DNA of 57,400 nt from an uncultured SAR116 cluster alpha proteobacterium (GCA_902592615.1 CACJFI010000009.1:1-57400), one strand, 5' to 3'; counted from the first letter of the stretch, positions 25,584-34,623 are shown. The notes: generated from the sequence alone by a model not told the origin. Numbers and translations are program-made.

Positions 25584-26396
25584 ATGAATTTTAAACCAGC
25601 TAATATACCTGTAAATGATGCTCAAAGAGTTAAAGCAGTTAAAAGAACTGGTGTATTAGATGAAAGTAAAACAGAATTATATGATATTTATTGTTTCCTC
25701 GCTAAAGAAATAACTGGTTGTCCGGTAAGTTGGACGGGAGTTATAGATAGTGAAAAACAATTTGTTTTAGCAAGAGATGGTTTTCCAGATGGAGTGCCAA
25801 TGGAAATGCCAAGAGAACAAACACTTTGTCAATTTGCAATTGAAAAAACAGAACCTTTAATCATCAACGACATGACTATTGACTATCGTTTTAAGAACCA
25901 TCCAGCGGTTGTCGATTTTGGAGTAAAGTTCTATGCAGCATTTCCCGTTACTACCTCAGATGGTTATACTCTTGGAACGTTATGTGTAAGTGATAACAGA
26001 GTAAGAAGATTAACAAAAAACAAAATTAAATTATTAAAAGGTTTGGCTTCGAAGTTATCTTATCAACTAGAAGTCCAAGTTAATCAAAGAAAAGGCACTG
26101 CTGAGTCTGTAATTAATATATTAAACAAATTAATTGGAAATTTTAAAAACCTTCAAATAATAGAAGCAATTTCAATTTTAAAATTTATTATAAATGAACA
26201 GATTTCAAGAGAAGATGAAGAGTTGTTAATGCAATTTGGTATTGCTTATAAAAAGAATGATATTCTTGAACTAACTTCACAAGGGAAGAATTTAAAATCA
26301 GAATTAAACCTGAACATAGGAACATTGAAACGTATAAAAAATCTTTCATCTGACAATGAACAACTTATGAATATGTTAGATCAAATTAAAGGTTAA
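25584..26396 (+). CDS. GAF-domain protein with unknown C-terminal region
   Basis: Residues about 20-165 form a GAF domain: ITGCPVSWTGVIDSEKQFVL and LCQFAIEKTEPLIINDM, then FYAAFPVTTSDGYTLGTLCV, all typical. GAF domains bind small ligands or cyclic nucleotides; the ligand here is unknown. The C-terminal 90 residues have no kinase, GGDEF or other output motif. They contain helices and a short ISREDEELL...ILELTSQGK segment that could be a winged helix, but this is weak. The next gene starts two bases after its stop, so the two probably work together. Confidence 0.75.
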   Translation: MNFKPANIPVNDAQRVKAVKRTGVLDESKTELYDIYCFLAKEITGCPVSWTGVIDSEKQFVLARDGFPDGVPMEMPREQTLCQFAIEKTEPLIINDMTIDYRFKNHPAVVDFGVKFYAAFPVTTSDGYTLGTLCVSDNRVRRLTKNKIKLLKGLASKLSYQLEVQVNQRKGTAESVINILNKLIGNFKNLQIIEAISILKFIINEQISREDEELLMQFGIAYKKNDILELTSQGKNLKSELNLNIGTLKRIKNLSSDNEQLMNMLDQIKG

Positions 26397-26398
26397 AA

Positions 26399-26710
26399 AT
26401 GTTTGGAAAAATTTTAAATTTTAAATTTACATCTATAAGCGAAGCAAAATTGGCTGCCTCATTTTGTTCTGAAAAGTTTGGTTCTAAAATAAGTGAATAT
26501 AATATTGTAGGTCTTAATATCTTCATCAGTCAATCAGGTGATCTCAATGTTTCCATTAAATTTGAAAATCCAGATGCATTGAAAAGCTTTGAATCTAACT
26601 ATCTAAACATTATTGCAGATCTAAAAGGAAGTCTGGTTTTTAAGGAAAATAATTTTGTAGGTGTTTGTACTTTTACGTATGAGAAGGAAGCGACAAGTAC
26701 AGAAATGTAG
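26399..26710 (+). CDS. Unknown 103-residue protein paired with the GAF protein
   Basis: No family recognised. It starts two bases after the GAF-protein stop. The protein is soluble with alternating helix-strand character (EAKLAASFCSEKFGSKISE then NVSIKFENPDALKSFESNY), compatible with a ferredoxin-like fold. It has two Cys residues and no membrane segment. The tight spacing suggests a partner or target of the GAF protein. The following dehalogenase-like gene starts 24 bases further on the same strand. Confidence 0.55.
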   Translation: MFGKILNFKFTSISEAKLAASFCSEKFGSKISEYNIVGLNIFISQSGDLNVSIKFENPDALKSFESNYLNIIADLKGSLVFKENNFVGVCTFTYEKEATSTEM

Positions 26711-26734
26711 ATCGATTTTTAGAAGGTTTTATAA

Positions 26735-27652
26735 ATGATAAATGCATCAGAAACATTTGAGGGAACATGGCCATTTCTGCCTAATTTTTTTGATGGAAAT
26801 GGTTTTCTAATGCATTACGTAGATGAGGGACCAAGACAGGCTAATCCAGTTATTCTTCTTCATGGCGAACCTACCTGGGGCTATTTATACAGAAAATTCA
26901 TACCTGAATTATCAAAATCATATAGGGTTGTTGTTCCTGATATGATGGGTTTTGGTAAATCAGAAACTCCACAAGATAAAGAGTATACTTTAAAAACTCA
27001 TGTAGAAAACTTGAGTAGATTAATTGACTATTTAAAATTAACCAATATCACGTTTGTTGGTCAAGATTGGGGTGGTCCGATAACAGCTGCTTATTCGATA
27101 AGAAATCTTGATAAGGTAAAAAGTTTTGTTCTAATAAATACATTATTTGGATATAGCAAAGAAGAAAGACCAAAGAATTTATCTCCATGGTTTCAGTGGA
27201 TAAACAAACATTATCAAAATAAAACATTAGATGGTATTTTAGGTGAACTTGGATCAACAATTCTTTCTATTATGAAAATACCAAACTTTACAAATAATGA
27301 TATAATTAATGATACGTGGATAAATGCTTATTCATCCCAATTCCCAGACAGAAAGAGTTGCAAAGGAGCTATTAATTTCCCTTTAGATGCTCTTTTAAAT
27401 AGAATTGTACCTTATATTGTAGAAGGTATTAAACAAGGTGACCTTAATTCTTTATGTGCAAAACCTGCTATTCTCGCTTATGGAATGAAAGATAAAGCAA
27501 TTGAACCAGATTATGCCATAAGAGATTTTAAAGCTCTTTTTCCTGGTTCTAATGTTGTTGAAATGCCAAATGCAGGCCATTATTCTCAAGAAGATGAACC
27601 AGAACTTTTAATAAATTTGATAAAAGAATTTATGAAAGAAAACGAATTATAG
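26735..27652 (+). CDS. Haloalkane dehalogenase-like alpha/beta hydrolase
   Basis: A 305-residue alpha/beta hydrolase whose nucleophile is Asp, not Ser: VGQDWGGPI places Asp111 at the elbow, followed by Trp112, one of the two halide-stabilising residues of haloalkane dehalogenases. HGEPTWGYLYRK is the matching oxyanion segment. The catalytic His is in NAGHYSQEDEP near the C-terminus. These features separate it from epoxide hydrolases, which normally carry HGxP then DWG with Tyr pairs. A haloalkane substrate remains an inference; marine homologues have been found to have diverse or very low activity. It precedes the DUF952 gene directly (stop TAG adjoining ATG). Confidence 0.78.
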   Translation: MINASETFEGTWPFLPNFFDGNGFLMHYVDEGPRQANPVILLHGEPTWGYLYRKFIPELSKSYRVVVPDMMGFGKSETPQDKEYTLKTHVENLSRLIDYLKLTNITFVGQDWGGPITAAYSIRNLDKVKSFVLINTLFGYSKEERPKNLSPWFQWINKHYQNKTLDGILGELGSTILSIMKIPNFTNNDIINDTWINAYSSQFPDRKSCKGAINFPLDALLNRIVPYIVEGIKQGDLNSLCAKPAILAYGMKDKAIEPDYAIRDFKALFPGSNVVEMPNAGHYSQEDEPELLINLIKEFMKENEL

Positions 27653-28000
27653 ATGAGTTTAGTTTATAAAGTTTGTACAAAAGATGAATGGGATCAAGCA
27701 CTTGCAAAAAATGTTTATGCTGGATCGTCGATTGATCACCAAGATGGTTTTATTCACTTATCTACAAAAAAACAATTAAAAGAAACAGTAACCAAGCATT
27801 TCAAGGGTAAGGAAAATCTAATAATAATAAGTTTTAGATCAGATAAAATACAAGATAAACTTAAATGGGAAATCTCTAGGAATGGTGACTTTTTTCCTCA
27901 TTATTATGGAGATTTAGATACAAAATTTGCCGAAGAGATTTATGGTTTGCATTTAAATGCTAATAGCATTCATGAATTTCCTGAAAACTTTTTCTCCTAG
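27653..28000 (+). CDS. DUF952 family protein
   Basis: A 115-residue protein of the DUF952 family: VYKVCTKDEWDQAL at the N-terminus and DGFIHLSTKKQLKET are diagnostic, with FPHYYGDL near the C-terminus. Function unknown; the family has a ferredoxin/ADP-ribosyltransferase-like shape by published annotation. It begins exactly at the end of the dehalogenase-like gene. Its last 48 bases overlap the 3' end of the opposite-strand glycosyltransferase gene. Confidence 0.85.
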   Translation: MSLVYKVCTKDEWDQALAKNVYAGSSIDHQDGFIHLSTKKQLKETVTKHFKGKENLIIISFRSDKIQDKLKWEISRNGDFFPHYYGDLDTKFAEEIYGLHLNANSIHEFPENFFS

Positions 28001-29041
28001 AAAATCTTCTAAAAACTTTTTTTCGGCTTGTTGGCCATACTTAAACCTTTTTGTATTATTATTAATAGATTGTTTTAATACTTTTGCTAATTGTTCTTGA
28101 TTTAAAGGATTCACACACCATCCTGTTTTAGAATCAATTACTGCGTCTTTAACTCCTCCATCTATACCAGCAATTGATGGAATTTTATAAGCCGCCGCTT
28201 CAATATAAGAAATGCCAAAACCCTCAATAGTATCTTTTACTTTATATGATGGCATAACAAAAACATCAGAGTTTTCTAAAAATTTTTGTTTTATATTTTC
28301 GTTGATTTTTCCAATTAACTTCACTTGATCTAACAAATCTAATTTTTTTATATAATCTTTTATTTCTTCAAATTGGTTTCCGTAACCACAAATATTCCAA
28401 TGAAATGGTTTTAATAAATTATTTTTTTTTAAATTTGATAGGCATTCCAATACAGGCACAATTCCTTTTCTTTTTTCAAGCCTACAAATTGTTAAAAGAT
28501 TTACTACTTCAGAACTGTTTTTATTAACTTTTTTTTTCATTGATGACTTTTCAAGAGCATATGTAGGCGGTACAATTGTTATTCTTTTATTATTAATTTT
28601 TAATTTATTTACTAAATCAGCTGTGTAACTTGAATTACATATAATACAAGTAGCCCTATTTAATGAATTTTTAATTTTATTTAACTTTTTATTTATTGAC
28701 AAAAATTCTTGACCATGTGCTAAGACAAATATTTTTTTTGCGCTTTTAGGCACTGCATTTACAGATTTCCAACTATCACATATAATTACGTCGCTAGAAT
28801 CACAGATAAATTCTACTAATTGTTTTTTTATAAATGGTCTAAATAATTTGGGTGAAAAATTGTTGTGAATATGAATGTTCAAATTTGTATTACCATACTC
28901 TTTTGATAAATAGTGATCTGGAAAAATATGTGTTTCATTAGAAACTGACAATCTTTTGCTGATTGAATCCATTACATTTTGCATGCCGCCAGTTCTAGGA
29001 GGAAAAGTTTGTGTAACAATCATATATTTCATAGATATCAA
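27953..29041 (-). CDS. Family 4 glycosyltransferase
   Basis: A GT-B fold retaining glycosyltransferase, 362 residues. The N-terminal PPRTGGMQNVMDSISKRL is the typical GT4 opening with the GG loop; the C-terminal domain contains EGFGISYIEAAAYKIPSI, the E-x7-E motif that binds the sugar nucleotide, and GKINENIKQKFLENSDVFVMPS. No membrane segment. It likely adds a sugar to a lipid or polysaccharide acceptor that cannot be named. Its 3' end overlaps the DUF952 gene on the other strand by 48 bases. Confidence 0.9.
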   Translation of the reverse strand: MISMKYMIVTQTFPPRTGGMQNVMDSISKRLSVSNETHIFPDHYLSKEYGNTNLNIHIHNNFSPKLFRPFIKKQLVEFICDSSDVIICDSWKSVNAVPKSAKKIFVLAHGQEFLSINKKLNKIKNSLNRATCIICNSSYTADLVNKLKINNKRITIVPPTYALEKSSMKKKVNKNSSEVVNLLTICRLEKRKGIVPVLECLSNLKKNNLLKPFHWNICGYGNQFEEIKDYIKKLDLLDQVKLIGKINENIKQKFLENSDVFVMPSYKVKDTIEGFGISYIEAAAYKIPSIAGIDGGVKDAVIDSKTGWCVNPLNQEQLAKVLKQSINNNTKRFKYGQQAEKKFLEDFLGEKVFRKFMNAISI

Positions 29042-29125
29042 CTATTATTAAAACTATATTAAATCAAAATATATGGTTAAATACTATCTCATATTATAAT
29101 ATAAAAAAAATTTGAAGAGGTTATT

Positions 29126-29731
29126 ATGTTAAAATTAACTTTTAGTCCAGCTTCTCCATATGTACGAAAAGTTTTATTATCAGCTTACAGGATTGGAATT
29201 CAAGATGAAATAGAACTTTTAGATGCAGGCACTGAATATGATAAATTATTGAGGAGTAAAAACCCTCTTGGAAAAATCCCTGTCCTTCAAAAAGATGACG
29301 GTGACTTCTTATTTGATAGTAGAGTAATCGTAGAGCATTTTAATAAATTAGGAGGTGGATTAATACCTGAATATGGTTTTGAAAGAGATGTAATATTAAG
29401 AAGATCAGCTCTTGCTGAAGGGTTAACAGACGCCTCCCTTCTTGTAGTTTATTCTGATCGATATGCAGGAGGTGAGACACCTTCAAAGTTATGGTTAGAC
29501 TTACAAATAGGCAAAATAGACAGAACATTAGATTATTTAGAAACTGATATTATTAACTGGTCAAACCCCACAGGATTTGATGCGGCAAATATTGCGTTAG
29601 CCACAGCACTTGATTATATGTCATTTAGGAATGTTAGAGATTGGAAATTAAACAGGTCAAAATTAATTCAATGGTTTGATAATATGTCATCAAAACTTCC
29701 GGGTTTTGAAAAGACAACTCCTAAATCATAA
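29126..29731 (+). CDS. Glutathione S-transferase-like protein
   Basis: A 201-residue GST-fold protein. The N-terminal thioredoxin-like domain opens LTFSPASPYVRKVLLSAYRIG, with a Ser-Pro-x-x-x-Arg-Lys in the active-site loop (Ser8/Ser11 candidates), then GKIPVLQ (cis-Pro) and DSRVIVEHF (the glutathione-binding Asp-Ser). The C-terminal all-helical domain includes FDAANIALATALDYM. It detoxifies or isomerises an unknown substrate with glutathione. AGAGG precedes the ATG at a good distance. It is convergent with the glycerate kinase gene, six bases apart. Confidence 0.88.
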   Translation: MLKLTFSPASPYVRKVLLSAYRIGIQDEIELLDAGTEYDKLLRSKNPLGKIPVLQKDDGDFLFDSRVIVEHFNKLGGGLIPEYGFERDVILRRSALAEGLTDASLLVVYSDRYAGGETPSKLWLDLQIGKIDRTLDYLETDIINWSNPTGFDAANIALATALDYMSFRNVRDWKLNRSKLIQWFDNMSSKLPGFEKTTPKS

Positions 29732-29737
29732 TTAAAT

Positions 29738-30985
29738 CTAAGGTTGAATTAAGACAGCTCTAAAGTCATTTACATTTGTCAAGGTAGGTGAAGTAAAAAT
29801 TAAATCGTCAATTTTTTTAAAAAACTCATATGAGTTATTAGTGTTTAAAAAACACACCGGATTCATTTTTTGTAAGGATGCTTTTTTTAGAGTTTCTTCT
29901 GAGATATATGCTCCAGCGTTATCTTCAATCCCATCAATCCCATCTGTATCAATTGCAAGGCAATTTATACCACTTGTATTTTTTAGGTGAATTGCCATTG
30001 ATAGCATAAACTCGGTATTTCTACCCCCTTTCCCACTACCCTTGACTGTTACGGTAGTTTCTCCACCAGATAAAAGTAATATTGGTTTCTGAAGGGTAAT
30101 GTCTTTATATTTTTTTTCTTTTTTAATTTTTATTGCTAATTCAGACATTTTTTTACCTTCAATTTTTGACTCTCCCTGAAGTGAATCTGATATAATTATA
30201 GGAATGAAATCTTGTTTAATTGCTTCTTCAGCTGCTTTTTTTAGAGCCATCATTGGGGTTGCAAGCATATATTCAGGGGATTTTTTTAATTTTGGTAATG
30301 TATTTTTTTTTATAATATCCCTTAACTTGTTATTAATAGAAATTTTATAGTTTTCTAATATTTTAATCGAATCTTCATTTAAACCAGATGCTTGTATAGT
30401 TGGGCCTGAACCAATATAAGCGGGGTCGTCTCCAGGGATATCAGATATCATGTACGTTGAAAGTTTAGCTGGTAAAATTGCTTGAGCAAGACGACCTCCT
30501 TTGATTTTTGATAAAGATCGTCTTACAATATTCATTTCATCTATTGGAGCACCACAACTTAAAAGCTCTTTATTAATTCTTTGTTTTTCAAAAAAATCAA
30601 CACCTTTTGCAGGCAAGGTAAGTAAAGATGATGCACCTCCCGAAATTAGAAAAACAACATGATCATCTTTTGAAGATTTTGTAGCTAATTCAAAAATATT
30701 ATCAGATGCCAATAAACCATTTGTATCAGGTTCAGGATGAGAAGCTTCAACAATTTTTATAAATTTAGTTTTAGCAAAATGACCATACCTTGTTACAACC
30801 AATCCTTCGATAGGACCATCGTAAGTATTTTCGAATTCTTGTGCCATACTTGCACCTGCTTTGCCTGCACCTAATACAATAAGTTTACCTTTTGGTTTTT
30901 TAGGAAGACTTTTAAATTTACCTCTTGGTTTGGCAGCTTCAAGTGCAGAATTCATAATCAATGTTAGTGTTTTTTTAAAATTCAT
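29738..30985 (-). CDS. Glycerate 2-kinase of the MOFRL/TtuD family
   Basis: Phosphorylates glycerate, giving 2-phosphoglycerate (older annotations say hydroxypyruvate reductase). The 415-residue protein has GAGKAGASMAQ at the N-terminal domain, SGGASSLLTLPAKG, and the C-terminal MOFRL domain with LSGGETTVTVKGSGKGGRNTE and DTDGIDG. It could feed glycerate from tartrate, glyoxylate or glucosylglycerate breakdown into glycolysis; a glucosylglycerate cassette lies about 4 kb away. The start is an ATG at 30985; the region to the right is a divergent promoter toward the enoyl-CoA hydratase. Confidence 0.92.
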   Translation of the reverse strand: MNFKKTLTLIMNSALEAAKPRGKFKSLPKKPKGKLIVLGAGKAGASMAQEFENTYDGPIEGLVVTRYGHFAKTKFIKIVEASHPEPDTNGLLASDNIFELATKSSKDDHVVFLISGGASSLLTLPAKGVDFFEKQRINKELLSCGAPIDEMNIVRRSLSKIKGGRLAQAILPAKLSTYMISDIPGDDPAYIGSGPTIQASGLNEDSIKILENYKISINNKLRDIIKKNTLPKLKKSPEYMLATPMMALKKAAEEAIKQDFIPIIISDSLQGESKIEGKKMSELAIKIKKEKKYKDITLQKPILLLSGGETTVTVKGSGKGGRNTEFMLSMAIHLKNTSGINCLAIDTDGIDGIEDNAGAYISEETLKKASLQKMNPVCFLNTNNSYEFFKKIDDLIFTSPTLTNVNDFRAVLIQP

Positions 30986-31074
30986 AATAAATTTGCAATT
31001 TTAGTTATTTTCTTAAACAATGACTTCATAAGTTTTTTAATTCAATAATAAAATAATTAAAGTATAGGAATAAA

Positions 31075-31860
31075 ATGGCTATTATAGAAAATGAATTAAT
31101 TGGTAATACTTTATTAGTGACTATTAATAATCCTTCTAAACGAAATTCAATGATTTTTGGTTTTCATGATGAATTACAATCAACTCTCGAAATGGCAGAC
31201 AATAACAGAGAAGTTAACTCATTAATTATAACTGGTGCTGGTGATTTTTTTTGTGCAGGAGGAGATTTAAATGGCCTCAAAACTAGAAGATCAATGTCCG
31301 AAGTTGAAAGATATGATGCACTAAGTCAGCTAAATGGAACAATACAAGCTATTTTTAATTGTTCAAAACCTATTATTTCTGCAATCGAAGGTGGAGCAGC
31401 AGGTGCAGGTGTTTCACTAGCTATGGCTTGTGATTTAGTAGTGATGAGTGAACATACTTTTTTTTCCTTAGCTTATGTAAAAATCGGATTAACACCTGAT
31501 GGTAATGCAACTAAATTTTTGTCTGAAACTATGCCACGTCAAATGCTTTCTGAGATGGCAATGATAGGAGGTAAAATAGATGCTTCTAGATTATATCAAA
31601 TAGGTGCTATAAATGTTTTATCTCAAAAAGGAAAAGCAAAACAAACTGCTTTGGAATTATCCAAAAATTTTGATAATCTTCCAAAAAATTCTATTTCTAG
31701 AATAAAGAGATTGTCTAGATATGCTTATGGAAATAATTTTTCAGAGCAGCTCCAAATGGAAACTGATTTGATGGTAAAATCTATGGGTGACAAAGAAAGC
31801 ATAGAGGGTATTGATGCTTTTTTAGAAAAAAGAGAACCTGATTATAAAAAATTAAGATAG
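31075..31860 (+). CDS. Enoyl-CoA hydratase/isomerase family protein
   Basis: A crotonase-fold protein, 261 residues. The oxyanion hole segments are LIITGAGDFFCAGGDL and EGGAAGAGVSLAMACDLVV. Of the two catalytic acidic residues of classic hydratases, the one in the VKIGLTPDGNATKFL segment is not clearly conserved as Glu, so a different crotonase reaction is possible. The C-terminus (IDAFLEKREPDYKKL) is the usual trimer end. It could act on acyl-CoA intermediates. Good AGGAAT ribosome binding site before ATG. Followed 35 bases on by the SLT-like gene. Confidence 0.88.
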   Translation: MAIIENELIGNTLLVTINNPSKRNSMIFGFHDELQSTLEMADNNREVNSLIITGAGDFFCAGGDLNGLKTRRSMSEVERYDALSQLNGTIQAIFNCSKPIISAIEGGAAGAGVSLAMACDLVVMSEHTFFSLAYVKIGLTPDGNATKFLSETMPRQMLSEMAMIGGKIDASRLYQIGAINVLSQKGKAKQTALELSKNFDNLPKNSISRIKRLSRYAYGNNFSEQLQMETDLMVKSMGDKESIEGIDAFLEKREPDYKKLR

Positions 31861-31895
31861 TAGATTTTCTGGCACATCGATTGCTTAAAAAAAGC

Positions 31896-32588
31896 ATGAA
31901 ATTACTTAAAGATTCAATAATATTCATTATATTTTTTCTTTTATCGATGCAGGCATCATATGCAGATAATATTGAAAAGTTAAATTTATGCGAGAATACA
32001 ATCGAAAGTGTAGAAATACAAACTGAAATTCCAATAGGACTTCTTCTTGGTATAGGAAAAGCTGAGGCAATTAGAAAAATCAAAAATAAATTTGTCATCT
32101 GGCCTTGGACAATAAATCATGCAGGAAAAAGTATGTTTTTTGATACTAAAAAACAAATGAGAAATTATGTTTTTAAAAATTTAAAAAGAAATGATCTTAA
32201 TATGGATGTTGGTTGTATGCAGATTAATATTAAATGGCACAAAAATAATTTTAAAAAGATATCTGATATGTTCGAGGTTAATCCTAATATTTCATATGCT
32301 GCTTCATTTTTACAACAATTAAAAAACAAACATGGTTCATGGGATAATGCGATTAAGCATTACCACTCTTCTGATCCAAAAAAGAATAAACCTTATCTAA
32401 TTAAAGTTAAAAGTTTTTGGAAAAAAATTGAAGATAATAAAATAATCAAAGCTAAAAATATTAAATATGAAAATATTAAAAAAAAAAAAGAAACTTCATT
32501 ATCCAATATGATTCGACAAAGACAACCTTATTTGTTTGAAAGAATTGATAAAGTTAAATTTTTTAGAAATATATTCTCACAAAATTAA
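31896..32588 (+). CDS. Secreted lytic-transglycosylase-like (SLT domain) protein
   Basis: A 230-residue exported protein with a signal peptide (KDSIIFIIFFLLSMQASYA, cleavage after ASYA) and an SLT-like fold: GLLLGIGKAEA with the probable catalytic Glu, WPWTINHAGKSMFF, DVGCMQINIKWH and the C-terminal HYHSSDPKKNKPY. This arrangement is that of small periplasmic transglycosylases often found with conjugation or flagellar genes, but none are nearby. An in-frame TTG at 31881 is less likely than the ATG at 31896. The last 50 residues are Lys-rich. It may cleave peptidoglycan for envelope assembly. Confidence 0.75.
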   Translation: MKLLKDSIIFIIFFLLSMQASYADNIEKLNLCENTIESVEIQTEIPIGLLLGIGKAEAIRKIKNKFVIWPWTINHAGKSMFFDTKKQMRNYVFKNLKRNDLNMDVGCMQINIKWHKNNFKKISDMFEVNPNISYAASFLQQLKNKHGSWDNAIKHYHSSDPKKNKPYLIKVKSFWKKIEDNKIIKAKNIKYENIKKKKETSLSNMIRQRQPYLFERIDKVKFFRNIFSQN

Positions 32589-32667
32589 ATTAATTAATTG
32601 ATTAAAACTTAATTAACGTAAATAGTTAAAGTATTAATCATTTAATTTTTATTGTGAGGTTGAAAGT

Positions 32668-33339
32668 ATGAATGTAAAGGAAGCTTTCATTTCGAGAAGA
32701 TCTGTAAGAAGGTTTCTTCCAGATCCAATACCAAAAGACAAAATAAAAAATATTTTAGAGTGTTCAGCTTTTGCTCCTAGTGGACATAATATACAGCCTT
32801 GGCATGTATATGTCGTGGAGGGCAAAAAAAAGGAAGCAATTACAAACTCTATTTTAGAATCTATTGAAAATGGTTCTGCTAAAAATTTTAAACAAGAATT
32901 TGATTATTACCCAACTGAGTGGTTTGAGCCATTTATTTCTAGAAGAAGAGCAGTTGGTTTTGAACTTTACAAGCTTCTTAACATTAAAAGAGATGATTTT
33001 GAAGCTAGAGATAAACAAATGCAGGAAAATTTTCATTTTTTTGGTGCACCCCTTGGAATGTTTATAACCATGGATAGAAGACTTGCTACAGGAACATTCA
33101 TGGATGTTGGTATGTTTATTCAAAGTATATTAGTGGGTGCTAGAGGAGAAGGATTGCATACCTGTGGTCAAGTTGCTTTTACGAGATTTCATACATTAAT
33201 TGCAGGCCATTTAGGATTCAAAGAAAACGAAATGTTAGTCTGTGGAGTTTCAATTGGTTACGAGGATACAAATGCTCCTGAAAATGCCTTGCGAGTTGAA
33301 AAATTAAATTACAATGACTTTACTACTTTTTTGTCGTAA
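32668..33339 (+). CDS. Nitroreductase family protein
   Basis: FMN-dependent oxidoreductase of 223 residues. The N-terminal FISRRSVRRFLPDPIP and CSAFAPSGHNIQPWHVYVV segments bind FMN, and GEGLHTCGQVAFTRF and VCGVSIGYEDTNAPENALR complete the family pattern. It uses NAD(P)H to reduce nitro compounds, quinones or a flavin-type partner; real substrate unknown. It is preceded by GTGAGG in front of the ATG, and followed 30 bases later by an MFS transporter on the same strand. Confidence 0.92.
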   Translation: MNVKEAFISRRSVRRFLPDPIPKDKIKNILECSAFAPSGHNIQPWHVYVVEGKKKEAITNSILESIENGSAKNFKQEFDYYPTEWFEPFISRRRAVGFELYKLLNIKRDDFEARDKQMQENFHFFGAPLGMFITMDRRLATGTFMDVGMFIQSILVGARGEGLHTCGQVAFTRFHTLIAGHLGFKENEMLVCGVSIGYEDTNAPENALRVEKLNYNDFTTFLS

Positions 33340-33369
33340 TTAAATTTAACTTACTTAAGACCTATAAAT

Positions 33370-34596
33370 ATGAAATTACTAAATCTTGATAGTTCTAAAA
33401 CTTACTCAATACCAGATCTATATCTCAATATAGGACATTTGTTAGATCATTTTATGATGCTTATTTTTGCCAAGGCAGCATTTGATGCGGGTAGAGAATT
33501 TGGTTTATCTTATGAAGAAATTATTATTTATGGAACTTTAGGTGTAGTTTTATTTGGAGCTGCAGCTCCCTTAGCGGGTTGGTTAGCTGATAAATTTTCA
33601 AGAGCTATATTAATTACAATTTATCCTTTTGGTTTGGCCCTAGGTGCGTTACTAACTGCTTTTTCATATTCTGTAGAGATGTTAGGAATATCATTAGGCA
33701 TTTTGGGTTTTTTTGCTGCTATCTACCATCCTGTTGGTATTGCAATGATTACAAAAAGACCAGGTAAAGTAGGTTTAAGGCTAGGTATAAATGGTGTTTG
33801 GGGTAATATGGGGGTAGCTTTAGCACCAGTCATGACTGGATTTCTAATAGCTTATGCTGATTGGAGACTGGCTTTTATGCTACCTGCTATTTTTTGTAGT
33901 ATATTTGGAATTACTCAATTACTTTCTTTTATAGAGTTAGATGAAAATATATCAAATTCAAAATCAAAAATTCAAAATGAAAAAAATCAAGTTTTAAAGG
34001 ATGGATGGAAAACAGTTCTAATTTGCTTAAGTATTGTTACATTATCTGGAGGATTTATCTTTGGTTCAATGACATTTCTAATACCAAGATTATTTGAAAT
34101 CAATTTATCAGAAATTTCCAATGATATTGCAATAACAGGAATATTAGCGGGATTAGTTTATGCTTTTGCTTCATTTGCTCAAATTGGGACAGGTTGGTTG
34201 GCTGATAAAATTCCTCCGAAATATGTTTTATCAGCTATGGGTGTTGGTCAATTAATTTTCATTTTTTTAGCAAGTTTTTCATTTGATTACAGTCTATTAT
34301 TCATTATGTTAGCTGGAATGTTATTTGTCTTTGGCCAAGTTCCTATTACAGATATTATTTTGGTAAAATATGTTCAAGATAGTTGGAGAGGACGAGTGCT
34401 TTCAATCAAGTTTATGGTTAATTTATGTGCTGGTGCTGCAGTCTTGCCAGCAATATCTATTTTGTTAAAAAATGGATATGATTTTTCTCATGTTTTAAAA
34501 TCATTGGCTTTTATTTCAATTGCTGTAATTGTTTCTGGAATGCTTTTGCCTAATAAATCATCAAATTTTATTATCGCCAAACAAAAATCTTTATAA
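33370..34596 (+). CDS. MFS transporter
   Basis: A 408-residue, about 12-TM major facilitator. The family loop motif appears as GWLADKFSRAILI after TM2 and again as GWLADKIPPKYVL after TM8. The protein has no N-terminal signal peptide and starts close to the first membrane segment. It probably exports or imports a small organic compound; nitroreductase is the only upstream neighbour and the glucosylglycerate genes begin 27 bases downstream, so export or uptake of a related osmolyte is possible but unproven. Confidence 0.88.
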   Translation: MKLLNLDSSKTYSIPDLYLNIGHLLDHFMMLIFAKAAFDAGREFGLSYEEIIIYGTLGVVLFGAAAPLAGWLADKFSRAILITIYPFGLALGALLTAFSYSVEMLGISLGILGFFAAIYHPVGIAMITKRPGKVGLRLGINGVWGNMGVALAPVMTGFLIAYADWRLAFMLPAIFCSIFGITQLLSFIELDENISNSKSKIQNEKNQVLKDGWKTVLICLSIVTLSGGFIFGSMTFLIPRLFEINLSEISNDIAITGILAGLVYAFASFAQIGTGWLADKIPPKYVLSAMGVGQLIFIFLASFSFDYSLLFIMLAGMLFVFGQVPITDIILVKYVQDSWRGRVLSIKFMVNLCAGAAVLPAISILLKNGYDFSHVLKSLAFISIAVIVSGMLLPNKSSNFIIAKQKSL

Positions 34597-34623
34597 ATAC
34601 CAAATAATGCCTAAGTTGACGCC

